A stretch of DNA of 64,000 nucleotides from Elusimicrobia bacterium RIFOXYA2_FULL_39_19 (GCA_001800285.1 MGVC01000016.1:1-64000), one strand, 5' to 3'; shown: positions 35,962-45,226, numbered from the stretch's first letter. Made by a program: numbers and translations. Notes: generated by a model not told the origin, from the sequence alone.

Positions 35962-36867
35962 ATGAAAAGAATAATTCTGCTGATTTCATGTTTAATTTTA
36001 ACTGCAACATCCGTTTACAGCCAGGCCGCAAGAAGCAGTAACGTGTTCAACCAGCCTATGGGTGCAAGAGTGCTGGGTATGGGGGACGCTTTTGTAAGCG
36101 TTTCTGATGACATTAACTCTATTTGCTGGAACCCGGCAGGGTTAGGCCAGTTAAAACAGGCTGAGTTAAGCGCCACCTACGCTCCCTGGCTGATAGATAT
36201 TACCAATACATTCATCGGATTCGGCGCCCCCGGCTCAGGCGGTATGGCTTACGGAGCCGCTGTATCTATCTATGACCTTGGCAGTTTTGATCTGGTTACA
36301 GCCAACGAAGCAAAAACCATAAAAGCTGAAGTGGACCAGACCGCTATAGTTACTTTAGCCAAGAGCAATTTTATAAAAACCAATAATATGAGCTGGAATG
36401 CGGGCATAAACCTGAAATATTTATCTTCAACACTGCTGGAAGAATATAAGGCAACTACTTTCGGTGTTGATGTGGGTGTTTTGGGTTCCAGCGGAAAAAA
36501 TACGCGGGTTGGACTGGTAGTACAGAATATCGGAGGCGGTATAAAATATAAAGAAGAAACAGACCCTCTGCCTATGACTATCCGGGCCGGTGTTTCCTAT
36601 CACTTGATGAATAATGTTATACACAGAGTTACAGCTATCGGTGAAATTGCAAGGTATTACGAAGGCGATTCAAAAATGCATCTTGGTTTTGAGTACTGGT
36701 ACGCCAGATTAATAGCGTTTCGGGTTGGCTATAAGAGCGGATATGATTTGGAATCAATTACTTACGGGTTAGGAATAAATGTAAAAGGTTATCAGTTTGA
36801 TTATGGCTTTGGCGCCATGAGTGCGCTGGGCAACGTAACAAGAATGTCCTTTACTGCAAGATTTTAA
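35962..36867 (+). CDS. PorV/UPF0164-like outer-membrane protein
   Basis: A 301-aa protein; start at 35962 (MKRIILLIS) preceded by GGAGGG, giving a clean signal peptide ending SVYSQA. An in-frame upstream ATG reads through the 36-bp tandem repeats and is rejected. Signature QPMGARVLGMGDAFVSVSDD and CWNPAGLGQ; final strand VTRMSFTARF ends in Phe. It is a close paralog of the 38053 gene (shared FRVGYKSGYDL, VKGYQFDYGF). It follows the NHL CTD protein and probably helps move it to the surface. Confidence 0.82.
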   Translation: MKRIILLISCLILTATSVYSQAARSSNVFNQPMGARVLGMGDAFVSVSDDINSICWNPAGLGQLKQAELSATYAPWLIDITNTFIGFGAPGSGGMAYGAAVSIYDLGSFDLVTANEAKTIKAEVDQTAIVTLAKSNFIKTNNMSWNAGINLKYLSSTLLEEYKATTFGVDVGVLGSSGKNTRVGLVVQNIGGGIKYKEETDPLPMTIRAGVSYHLMNNVIHRVTAIGEIARYYEGDSKMHLGFEYWYARLIAFRVGYKSGYDLESITYGLGINVKGYQFDYGFGAMSALGNVTRMSFTARF

Positions 36868-36962
36868 TTTCTCACTTGATATTATATAATTACAGGCAGC
36901 AGCTTTATAATTAAAAATATACACCGGCAGGACATTTACTTTACAACAAACGGGAGGGAAGT

Positions 36963-37985
36963 ATGTTAAAAAAGAAAGAATTTATAGGTTTGACAGCAGG
37001 TTTTATGATTTGCATTTTTTTAGCTGGTTGTGCTGATTTGGAAAGAATAAATATTCCTGAATCAGAATTGCAGGCAGTTAAAGGCGGCAAGGGCGGCAGC
37101 AGTGTAAAAGACCCCTGCCCTGACTGCGGCAAATCTCTGGCTTATGCAGAGGAATATAAATTATGGTTCTGCGAAAAAGAAGGAAAATATATGGCGGAAG
37201 GTTTTGATCCGGCAAAAGCTGCCAAAAAGTTTCCTACGCCTCCGGCTAAAAAATTCCCGGTACCGGCAGCGGCGGCAAAAAAGTTTCCCACGCCTGCTTC
37301 TAAAAAAGCAACAGTTGAAAATCCCTGCCCTGACTGCGGCAAATCCCTGGCTTATGCAGAAGAATTTAAATTATGGTTTTGTGAAGGTGAACAGAAATAT
37401 ATGCCGGAAGGTTACAACCCAGCTGCTGCCCAGCCGGCAGCAGCTGTTGCGGCGCCCGTGGCAGTAGTTCCGGCCGTAGCTGCTCCAGTAATAACACCTA
37501 AAGCCTCAGCTGGCGGAGTATTGGTTTTTGGTTTTGAAGATACAGAAGGCACGGAAGCGTCTGAAAACCAGAATTGTGATTATAGTTTAAGCAGCGAATA
37601 TGTAACCCAGGGCAATAAGTGTTTTAAAGCTGAACACGGAAACAGCGCTTATCCCGGGTTTGTAGTTTTTGAGTTTGAAAAAAATGTTTTCTCAGGTTAC
37701 AAATACCTTGTTGTAGATGTTTATAATCCGGGCCCGCAGATTAAAAATTTTGCTTTTACCTTTGATAATGACAAAAACTATGGAAACGGCAGGTATACCA
37801 TGGATGATATGGTTTTAAAACCTGGAGCCAATACTATTAAACTGGACCTGACAAGAGCCCGTTCAAAACTTAAAGAAGGCCCGGAAGAAGTGGGTTTAGC
37901 TTTATTTTTTATGGACGCAGCAAATGATTCAAGCGTTACCTATCCTTTTACGCTTTATTATGACAATCTGAGGCTGGAAAACTAA
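36963..37985 (+). CDS. Lipoprotein with duplicated three-Cys motif, KFPTP linkers and carbohydrate-binding-like domain
   Basis: A 340-aa lipoprotein with lipobox LAGC (Cys23). Two copies of CPDCGKSLAYAEE...LWFC (Cys52/55/70 and 122/125/140) repeat with an exact 70-residue period, also near-identical in DNA. Between them lies AAKKFPTPPAKKFPVP and AAKKFPTPASKK. An Ala/Pro/Val linker (about 151-180) leads to a beta-sandwich (about 185-340) homologous to the carbohydrate-binding-like domain of the 17573 protein (VDVYNPG, YYDNLRLEN). The KFPTP motif also forms the tail of the PorV-like protein at 26140, suggesting a shared binding partner. GGGAGG precedes the ATG. Confidence 0.75.
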   Translation: MLKKKEFIGLTAGFMICIFLAGCADLERINIPESELQAVKGGKGGSSVKDPCPDCGKSLAYAEEYKLWFCEKEGKYMAEGFDPAKAAKKFPTPPAKKFPVPAAAAKKFPTPASKKATVENPCPDCGKSLAYAEEFKLWFCEGEQKYMPEGYNPAAAQPAAAVAAPVAVVPAVAAPVITPKASAGGVLVFGFEDTEGTEASENQNCDYSLSSEYVTQGNKCFKAEHGNSAYPGFVVFEFEKNVFSGYKYLVVDVYNPGPQIKNFAFTFDNDKNYGNGRYTMDDMVLKPGANTIKLDLTRARSKLKEGPEEVGLALFFMDAANDSSVTYPFTLYYDNLRLEN

Positions 37986-38052
37986 AATTGCCTGCCCTTG
38001 AACTACGGCTCTTCTTTTTGGAGGTCAGTTTGGAGGATTTAAGGTAAAGCAT

Positions 38053-38997
38053 ATGAAAAAAATTACTACTAAAAATATTTTCTGTCTGTTTACCATTTAC
38101 TGTTGCCTGTTTACGGTAGTTTATGCCGGAGGCCCGGGAACAACAGGCGGTATAATGCTGGCGCAGCCTGTAAGCGCCAGAGCTTCAGGTATGGGAGATG
38201 TTTTTACGGCAGTCAGTGATGATGTAAATGCTGTTTATTGGAACCCTGCCGGTTTATGCAATCTCAGCAAAACAGAATTCAGTGCAATGTACAATGACAG
38301 CTTAATGGATACAGCTTATACTAATTTAAGTTATGCAAAACCTGTAAAACTATGGGGCAGCGCTTTCGGGGCCAGTATATCTATTTTTGATGGCGGCGCA
38401 TTGGCGGTTAATTCACCTACAGGTTTTACAGAAAATGTTAAAGCACAGTATGATTATTCTGCAAGTATAGCTTATGGTAAAAAAATATTTACCAAATGGT
38501 TTAAGCAAAATGCAAATAAATGGAAACTTAATTTTGGGGTTGGTTTTAAAACATATTCTTCAACTTTGGCCCAGCAATACACGGCAGGCAGCCTGGCTCT
38601 GGATTTGGGCCTGCTTTTACAAAATAAATCAGGATTCTCTGCAGGACTGACAGTTCAGAATATAGGAAGAAATGTTGTTTATATTTATGATGAATACCCT
38701 TTACCGCAGGCAACAAAAATAGGAGCAGCCTATAAGTTTGGAAATATTTTACACAGTTATCTGGCAGGCATAGAAGCGGTTAATACGATTGATAGCGGCA
38801 CAAAGTTTCATTTGGGGGCAGAGTATTGGTATGCAAAACTTCTTGCCCTGCGAGTTGGTTATAAGAGCGGATATGACCTAGGTTCAGTGACCTTGGGTGC
38901 AGGTATTTATGTTAAAGGTTATCAGATAGATTATGCTTTTGGTGATATGGGAATACTGGGCAATACCCAAAAAATATCTTATACAATGAGATACTAA
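38053..38997 (+). CDS. PorV/UPF0164-like outer-membrane protein
   Basis: A 314-aa protein with a signal peptide ending VYAGG. Signature QPVSARASGMGDVFTAVSDD and YWNPAGLCN; last strand QKISYTMRY ends in Tyr, a valid beta-barrel C-terminus. It is most like the 35962 paralog (LLALRVGYKSGYDLGS, VKGYQIDYAFGDM). The stop is 3 nt before the next barrel gene's ATG, so the two are translationally coupled. Confidence 0.82.
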   Translation: MKKITTKNIFCLFTIYCCLFTVVYAGGPGTTGGIMLAQPVSARASGMGDVFTAVSDDVNAVYWNPAGLCNLSKTEFSAMYNDSLMDTAYTNLSYAKPVKLWGSAFGASISIFDGGALAVNSPTGFTENVKAQYDYSASIAYGKKIFTKWFKQNANKWKLNFGVGFKTYSSTLAQQYTAGSLALDLGLLLQNKSGFSAGLTVQNIGRNVVYIYDEYPLPQATKIGAAYKFGNILHSYLAGIEAVNTIDSGTKFHLGAEYWYAKLLALRVGYKSGYDLGSVTLGAGIYVKGYQIDYAFGDMGILGNTQKISYTMRY

Positions 38998-39000
38998 ATC

Positions 39001-40161
39001 ATGAAAAAAATAAAATATTTAATTATTGCTGTTTTATGTCTTTTTAGTTTTTCATCAGTAGTGAAAACCGAACTTCGCAACCCTGTATCAAATACCGGTA
39101 GCGAATCAAATTATTTAGTTGTTGAATATGGGTATGGTGAAAGCAAAACCGGTTATACTATGACAAACATAGATAAAACAGCTGATGAATGGGAAAAATG
39201 GGAGAAGGTTTATAATAAATCAGGTACAGAATCTTTTGCTATTGGCGGAAAATATCTTGATATTTTCAAGCAAAAAGGAGAACCTTTTTCTACTGGGTTA
39301 TGGTATCAATATGAAAAGCTTGACCCCCAGGAGAAAATCGGCGGTTCTACGGATGTAGATGATGTAATAAACCTTACGTTTACCAATGGATTGGGTTACA
39401 TTGCAGAAAAAAGATTTTCTGAGAATTTCAGAATAACTTTTCAGGGTGAACACAAACAATATAGTTTTGAAAAAGTACAGACCAGCGGCATAGACAGGAA
39501 AAATGTTATGAAGCTGGATTTTTTTAAAGGGTATCAGGGTGAAGCAAAAAGGTTAACCCTGGATTATACATATACAAATTATTTTGGAGAGAGCACGTAT
39601 AGTGATTCATACTATTATTCTGTTTTTACGTTTTGGAGAAGAAGCCTAAACGAACGCTGGTCCCTGGGCCTGAATATGAGAAGGAATGAATATATTTATA
39701 TTAACAAAGACCAATCTTCCTCTACAGTGAATAAATATAATAAAGAAAATTCGTATATCATGGACCTTTTATGGCCCAGTATAGAATTATCATTTCCTGA
39801 AAAAGGCATTTTAAAAGCAGTATATACATCATTCCAGCCTTATAAACTAAAAGAAAAGCTGTGTATGGACCCTAAAAAGAGTTTTAACGGTTTTTCTACA
39901 TCATTCTGGGTAGGCACAGGATTCTACATTGTTGATTTCCCTTCCTTGAGTTTTAGCGCTTCAGTGGAGTATTCACAGCATAATTTTAAAAACATTGACA
40001 GGAAAGACAATACGCTTTGGGTAGGTGCGGATTTTAGTGTGAGTCTCTTTGAGCATTGTTCAGTCGGTTTTAACGCAGGCAGAGAATATGGCGACAGCAG
40101 TATTGATACGGAAGACGAGGTTTATGATTCTCTTGGTTTCTCCACAAAGGTATGGTTCTAA
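39001..40161 (+). CDS. Outer-membrane beta-barrel protein of unknown family
   Basis: A 386-aa protein with a signal peptide (MKKIKYLIIAVLCLFSFSSV) and long runs of amphipathic strands rich in Tyr, Phe and Trp (LTLDYTYTNYFGES, WSLGLNMRRNEYIYI). The final residues GFSTKVWF form a typical beta-signal ending in Phe. Size and strand count suggest a 14-18 stranded barrel. The gene starts 3 nt after the PorV-like gene and ends 3 nt before the last CTD protein, so all three are tightly coupled. It could be a cargo-specific channel or anchor; I cannot name a family. Confidence 0.65.
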   Translation: MKKIKYLIIAVLCLFSFSSVVKTELRNPVSNTGSESNYLVVEYGYGESKTGYTMTNIDKTADEWEKWEKVYNKSGTESFAIGGKYLDIFKQKGEPFSTGLWYQYEKLDPQEKIGGSTDVDDVINLTFTNGLGYIAEKRFSENFRITFQGEHKQYSFEKVQTSGIDRKNVMKLDFFKGYQGEAKRLTLDYTYTNYFGESTYSDSYYYSVFTFWRRSLNERWSLGLNMRRNEYIYINKDQSSSTVNKYNKENSYIMDLLWPSIELSFPEKGILKAVYTSFQPYKLKEKLCMDPKKSFNGFSTSFWVGTGFYIVDFPSLSFSASVEYSQHNFKNIDRKDNTLWVGADFSVSLFEHCSVGFNAGREYGDSSIDTEDEVYDSLGFSTKVWF

Positions 40162-40164
40162 CTT

Positions 40165-41331
40165 ATGAATAAAAAAATAAAACTTATTTTTATTATTTTG
40201 TTATGGTGCTGCGCTTCAGTTTCTGCCGGTTATGAGTTCCTTTTTGAATGGAAAACAGCTGTTAAACCAAATGATATAGTCATTGACTCAGAACGGTCCA
40301 TCTGGGTGGCAGATGCGGGCCCTGAAACGCTTATTAAATATGATGGAACGGGTAATGAAGTTAAAAGATGGCCTGCTATAGGCGAACCTATGGGGATTGC
40401 CTGTGACAATGATAATTTCTATGTTGTTAAATATAGTTCCACAAATAATATTGTATGTAAATATGACAAATCAGGAAATGAGCTTGTAAGGTGGGGTACA
40501 GGGCTGGCAGGTGAAGCAACTGGCTATTTTTTCTGGCCCTGGGGTATTACAGTAGATGACAATTATGTGTATGTAGCGGACTGTTGTAATAACAGAATCC
40601 GGTTATTAAATAAAACAGGCGGTTATGCTTCTGACTGGAATATTACCGATTCCTGGCCGGTAGGCGTGGCTTTGGATAATAATTACGTTTATATTGCCGG
40701 GGTAGGCGGAACTTCAGGAGTTGTATATGTTTGCAATAAAAATGACGGATCTATTGTAACACAATGGAATACACCCTCAAAACCGTTTGATATAGACATA
40801 AATGGTGACAGCAGTAAAATATTTGTTCTCTGCGGTTCTACTGAGGGAGTAATTGTATATAATAACAGCGGTGTTCAACTGGAAAAATTTGGAGGCCCCA
40901 GAGGAACCGGAGAGGGTGAATTTACCCTGCCAAAAGAAGGTGCGGGTATATATGTAGACAAAGTACTTGGAAATATTTATGTAGCGGATAAACTAAACGG
41001 CAGGGTTCAGGTTTTTGGCAGTAAAACAGGTTTTCTTGACACTTCAAAAGGTATGCTTAAAGTTGTAAATAATGTTTTTAATCCAAATGCCGGGAAAAGC
41101 GCCTGGGTAATGTATAACATTCTTACGGCAGGTACGGTAAAAATAGAAATATATACTGTATCCGGCACTAAAGTAAAGACTCTGGTGAATGAACTTACAA
41201 GTATAGGTAATAATATTAAATATTGGACAGGCGATAATGTAAACGGAGAACCGGTCGCTCCGGGTATTTACTTTGTACACATTGAAGCTCCCGGATTTAC
41301 AGATACCCAAAAAGTGTGTGTCATTAGATGA
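40165..41331 (+). CDS. Small surface NHL-propeller protein with FlgD-like CTD
   Basis: A 388-aa protein: signal peptide (to about VSAGY), one NHL-like propeller (residues about 22-290; VADCCNNRIRLL, IYVADKLNGRVQVF) and a CTD (VKIEIYTVSGTKVK ... GIYFVHIEAPG) ending QKVCVIR. It is the minimal form of the cargo design seen in this locus, with no carboxypeptidase-regulatory spacer repeats. It is the last gene of the operon and is followed by a strong terminator. Confidence 0.85.
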   Translation: MNKKIKLIFIILLWCCASVSAGYEFLFEWKTAVKPNDIVIDSERSIWVADAGPETLIKYDGTGNEVKRWPAIGEPMGIACDNDNFYVVKYSSTNNIVCKYDKSGNELVRWGTGLAGEATGYFFWPWGITVDDNYVYVADCCNNRIRLLNKTGGYASDWNITDSWPVGVALDNNYVYIAGVGGTSGVVYVCNKNDGSIVTQWNTPSKPFDIDINGDSSKIFVLCGSTEGVIVYNNSGVQLEKFGGPRGTGEGEFTLPKEGAGIYVDKVLGNIYVADKLNGRVQVFGSKTGFLDTSKGMLKVVNNVFNPNAGKSAWVMYNILTAGTVKIEIYTVSGTKVKTLVNELTSIGNNIKYWTGDNVNGEPVAPGIYFVHIEAPGFTDTQKVCVIR

Positions 41332-41344
41332 GTTTCCTTTTTAT

Positions 41345-41366
41345 CCCCTCTTTTTTAAAAGAGGGG
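41345..41366 (+). terminator. Perfect hairpin after the surface operon
   Basis: CCCCTCTTTT pairs with AAAAGAGGGG around two T. It has no T-run after it, so it may act as an mRNA-stabilising or weak termination hairpin ahead of the main terminator at 41409. Confidence 0.5.
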
Positions 41367-41408
41367 TTAGGGGAGTTAATTAAATATAAATTAATTGCAA
41401 AGGAATTT

Positions 41409-41437
41409 AGCTTCATATTGATTATGAAGCTTTTTTT
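41409..41437 (+). terminator. Intrinsic terminator ending the surface operon
   Basis: AGCTTCATA (41409-41417) pairs perfectly with TATGAAGCT (41423-41431) around a 5-nt loop, followed by seven T. It separates the surface-protein locus from the carbohydrate locus. Confidence 0.9.
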
Positions 41438-41469
41438 ATAAGCTTTAGTTTTTACTGAGGATTATTAAA

Positions 41470-43200
41470 GTGAATAAAACAAATAACAATTTTGAAAAAA
41501 AACGGTGTCTTTTCGGTTCCTTTTCAATTGATACGGATATAGAGGCCTGGTTTGAATCAATAAGTAACTGGGGTGTCAACCGATGGGTTCATTTTTCCCC
41601 GCATTACCGTGGGAAAAACCTTATGAAGGGTCGGCTTGAAGGCATATGCCGGCCTGAAGGCACAACCATCGGGTTATTGGATGAACATTTAAAGAGCCTT
41701 CCTTTTATTATTGAAACCAATCCGGAGTTTGTGCCATACTGGAAAAAAGAAGATTCTGAATTTCAGGAAAAACAGCTCATAAGAGCTTATAATTGCTGTA
41801 AAAAATATAATATAGATTTTTTTTATGGAGTGCCTTTCCCGTGGTTTCCTGTAATGGAACAGGATATAATTGAGAAAATTTATCCTGAACTTTTTGATTC
41901 AGAAAAAATGATGCATCTGGAACACCCGTTATTGCTGGAAGTTATGGAAAAAAATATCAGGTCCTTACATAAAGCTTTGCCGGAGTTGAAAGGTATAGAG
42001 TTCTGGTTTGCAGAAGGCTGCGCGGAAGCCATAAGTTTTTACGAAAAAGACCTTCTTTCAAATGAAAAATGGCTTCCGGGCTGGCTTGAGGTTTTTGAAA
42101 AAACTTGCAGGGAACTGAGTATTGAAGCTACAGTTTTTGCTCATCACTATCTAAACACTGCCGAAACAAAGAAAAAAAGCTATGAAATATTAAGTCGTTT
42201 TCCCGGGATATCGGTTATGGAAGATATTACCTGGCCTGAAGAAAACACGCTTACTCCTTTCCTGGGATATTTTACGGATGATAATAAGCGGAATTTGTTT
42301 AAGAATAACCCGGTTGAATTATTTTTTCTTCTTGATACTGAATATATCGGACAAGGCGTGCTTCCTTGTGTTTTACCCCGCTGGCTGCAGCATACCGTTG
42401 AGGCCGCTACCGTGCTGGGTACAAAGGTTCTCAAAGGCCGGGTATTTTTCTGGGACGGGGCATCAACCGATATAAATTTTAACAGGATGAATGCTTATAT
42501 GTTTTCTCATTTAGTAAAAAATCCGGAAGGGAACCTGAAAAATATTTTCAAGGAAGCAGTTTATGAATCAGCCGGTAGAGATATTCCTGATGAATTGATA
42601 AATATTTTATGGGAGACCGAACCATATTTAAAAAAGATTATAGGCATAAACGGGATTTGCCCGTTGGATCACTCCTGGTTTCCTTCACCGGTTAATATTG
42701 ATAAAAAATATAAACTGAATGACAGCCAACGCAGCATGAAGTCAGTTGATGACCTATTTCAAGCGCCGGGAACAATTTGTTATCCGCAATACGGCGGCAC
42801 GTTGAATGCCGGAAAGCAGTGGAGGTGGCAGAATAAAACTGTCTCAAAACCCATACAAGAGTATATTGATGAAAAAGTGGAAGCTGTTAAATGGATTGAA
42901 AAAGTATTGCCACAGGTTGAGTCACTTGCTGTTAAATTATCAAAAGAAAATGCTAAACTTTGGATAAAGGGATATAAAGCCCTGCTTTATCTTGCCAGGG
43001 GCATGAAAATATTTGTTGAACTTGCAGATTTGCACTATCAGTGGGAACACGGCAGAAAATCAGAAAAATTCAAAGAGATGCAAAATAAGGCTGAGGAACT
43101 AAATAATTTGATTCCTGCAGAAGAATTACCTTTATCATTGTCAAAAGATATGCGTGCTATGAGCAGTTTTATTAAGGAGCTGAAAAATGGGAAAAACTAA
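41470..43200 (+). CDS. Uncharacterised protein, possibly a TIM-barrel glycoside hydrolase
   Basis: A 576-aa cytoplasmic protein starting with GTG (GAGG 9 nt upstream). It has no signal peptide. The first 350 residues have the rhythm of a TIM barrel (NWGVNRWVHFSP, IDFFYGVPFPWFP, GIEFWFAEG, ISVMEDITWPEEN), and the strand-end acidic residues in EFWFAEG and EDITWPEE would be candidate catalytic groups. The last 200 residues are mostly helical. I do not recognise the family; families such as GH20 or GH67 with similar layout are only analogies. It overlaps the following CehA-like gene by 14 bp and opens the carbohydrate locus. Confidence 0.5.
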   Translation: MNKTNNNFEKKRCLFGSFSIDTDIEAWFESISNWGVNRWVHFSPHYRGKNLMKGRLEGICRPEGTTIGLLDEHLKSLPFIIETNPEFVPYWKKEDSEFQEKQLIRAYNCCKKYNIDFFYGVPFPWFPVMEQDIIEKIYPELFDSEKMMHLEHPLLLEVMEKNIRSLHKALPELKGIEFWFAEGCAEAISFYEKDLLSNEKWLPGWLEVFEKTCRELSIEATVFAHHYLNTAETKKKSYEILSRFPGISVMEDITWPEENTLTPFLGYFTDDNKRNLFKNNPVELFFLLDTEYIGQGVLPCVLPRWLQHTVEAATVLGTKVLKGRVFFWDGASTDINFNRMNAYMFSHLVKNPEGNLKNIFKEAVYESAGRDIPDELINILWETEPYLKKIIGINGICPLDHSWFPSPVNIDKKYKLNDSQRSMKSVDDLFQAPGTICYPQYGGTLNAGKQWRWQNKTVSKPIQEYIDEKVEAVKWIEKVLPQVESLAVKLSKENAKLWIKGYKALLYLARGMKIFVELADLHYQWEHGRKSEKFKEMQNKAEELNNLIPAEELPLSLSKDMRAMSSFIKELKNGKN

Positions 43201-45226
43201 AGAAAGTATTGAAAAGGTAAACGTGAAAACCGGTGAGAAATTGGAGGGAATAGTAGATGCTCGCGCTAAAGAAAGCCGTATGTATTTTATCAGGGGCACA
43301 GAGTACGGCAAAGCGTCAATTTCGCCTTCTGAACCTGTTGAAGCGGGCTCTTGTGGTGAATGGACTATTACTTACACAGTTGGCAAAGAATCTATTGAAC
43401 CGGAGGACGGTGTTTTGTTTTTGATCCCTCAGGGTTTTAGTATACCTAAATATTTTGAAAAGCCCCCGGCATTTATAGGACAGAGAGGTTTGATGAAGCA
43501 GCACAGCGGCCCTGATAAAATAGTTGACCCTACAGCACCCGGTTATGTCCAGGCTTATGTTTCAAGAGAAGAAACACAGTGCGAAGTTTTTGTTGATGCT
43601 CTTAAAGATAACAGCCGCCTAGGTGAGGCTTATCACGTATTTGTAACCATAAAAGGAAAACCGCTGATAAAAGGCGATACAGTGTCGCTTGTATATGGAA
43701 AAAAAATTTATGCAAGTCCGGGTGCACTGACACCGTATTTTTCTCACAAGGCTCCATTTTTATTTAAAGTTTTTGTTTATAAACAGATGGATTGGAAAAC
43801 GGTGGAAAAAGAACTTGTATTTCCTGATTTTTTTGCAGTAATGGAAAAAGCAAAAGATTTTTACGGGATTTCAAACCCGCCATCGCTGAGGGTTTTTTCA
43901 AAAAAAGCGGCAAGGCTTATTATTAACGCCCCCTCAATAGTAAAAATTAACGAACCATTTACCGTGAAAGTTACAGCCCGTGATAAATATGAAAATGTTG
44001 CGGAAAATTATAAAGGCAAAATACAATTTGAAAATAACAAAGGTATAAAACTTCCCGCAAATCATACATTCACAAATGTAAATCAGGGCATAAAACATTT
44101 TTCCAATAAATGTTTTATAAGTGAATCAGGCGTATACAGGATAACTGCTTATGACAAAAAAAATAATATTATCGGCGAGAGCAATCCGGTTGAATGTATG
44201 TCAGAAAACCCCGGTTATAAGATTTTTTGGGGAGATATTCACTGCCATAGCTCTGAATCTGACGGATTAGGTACCCTGGATCAGTATTTTGAATATGGCA
44301 AGTATGCTGCAGCTCTGGATTTTTGTGCCTCCGGAGACCACAAGGAAAACGGAGCCAGCCTGGAAATGCAGTCTGCGGCCCGGAAACATCATATTGAAGG
44401 CAAATTTGTAACCATTAATGCTTTTGAAAAGCGTATGGATGACGGCGGCGACGCCGTCATATATTTAAAGGATTTTTCTGAAAAATATTCAACCCTAACC
44501 CGGGAGGCAAAAACCTGCGCAGAAACTATAAAAGCTTTGTCTACTGTCAAAGAAGGAAATGTTATCCTGGTGCCGCACCAGCATGATGAGCCTATTGACT
44601 GTGTTGCCTTCAATCATCCTCTAGTGCGGCTGGTTGAGGTTTATTCCTGCTGGGGAAATTCTGAGAAAAGAGGAACCAGCCAGAAACCGCTCATTCATCC
44701 CGGGGAGGCTGACATGGCGTATGTGCAGGAATATCTTGCAAAAGGATTGCGCCTGGGTATGATAGGCAGCGGTGATGAACATGCCGGACACGTTGGTTAC
44801 GGCGACTGGTTAAGAATAAACAGCTCTCAGCATAACGGGCTGGTAGCAGTTTATGCCAAAGAACTTACCCGCGAAGCTATTTGGGATGCCCTTTGGAACC
44901 GGAGAGTTTATGCGACAACCAGAGAAAGAATAATTCTGCATTTTGAATTAAACGGCCATATTATGGGAGAACAGGTAACAATCAATTCAAATAAAACAGA
45001 AAGAAAGATTTCGGCCAGCATTGAAGGAACGGATATAATAGAAGAGGTTGTATTAATAAAAAATAATGAAAATTATTTTGTTAAGAAAGGCAATGGCAAA
45101 AAAGCTGTGTCTTTTAACTATACCGATACTAAAACTGCAAATAAGGGAGATTACTATTATATAAGAGTTGTACAAAAAAACGGTGAACTGGCGTGGTCCA
45201 GCCCGGTTTGGATAGATGTAAAGTAA
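43187..45226 (+). CDS. CehA/McbA-like PHP metallohydrolase with N-terminal beta-sandwich domains
   Basis: A 679-aa protein, no signal peptide. Residues about 40-230 form a beta-sandwich (PVEAGSCGEWTITYTVGK, a motif shared by all three paralogs here), 240-340 an Ig-like domain, and 345-590 a PHP-type metal centre: DIHCHSSESDG, ASGDHKENG, VPHQHDE, IGSGDEHAGH. The CehA/McbA family hydrolyses ester or carbamate bonds, but members in glycan loci have no known substrate. The C-terminal domain ends LAWSSPVWIDVK. The start overlaps the upstream gene's end, and AAGGAG is present. Paralogs are at 49441 and 59236. Confidence 0.8.
   Translation: MGKTKESIEKVNVKTGEKLEGIVDARAKESRMYFIRGTEYGKASISPSEPVEAGSCGEWTITYTVGKESIEPEDGVLFLIPQGFSIPKYFEKPPAFIGQRGLMKQHSGPDKIVDPTAPGYVQAYVSREETQCEVFVDALKDNSRLGEAYHVFVTIKGKPLIKGDTVSLVYGKKIYASPGALTPYFSHKAPFLFKVFVYKQMDWKTVEKELVFPDFFAVMEKAKDFYGISNPPSLRVFSKKAARLIINAPSIVKINEPFTVKVTARDKYENVAENYKGKIQFENNKGIKLPANHTFTNVNQGIKHFSNKCFISESGVYRITAYDKKNNIIGESNPVECMSENPGYKIFWGDIHCHSSESDGLGTLDQYFEYGKYAAALDFCASGDHKENGASLEMQSAARKHHIEGKFVTINAFEKRMDDGGDAVIYLKDFSEKYSTLTREAKTCAETIKALSTVKEGNVILVPHQHDEPIDCVAFNHPLVRLVEVYSCWGNSEKRGTSQKPLIHPGEADMAYVQEYLAKGLRLGMIGSGDEHAGHVGYGDWLRINSSQHNGLVAVYAKELTREAIWDALWNRRVYATTRERIILHFELNGHIMGEQVTINSNKTERKISASIEGTDIIEEVVLIKNNENYFVKKGNGKKAVSFNYTDTKTANKGDYYYIRVVQKNGELAWSSPVWIDVK

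Noticed and set aside
17573-41331. A complete type IX secretion system
   Set aside because: No SprA/Sov, PorK/L/M/N/T or PorU homolog is present in the window. Only cargo-like and PorV-like proteins can be supported.
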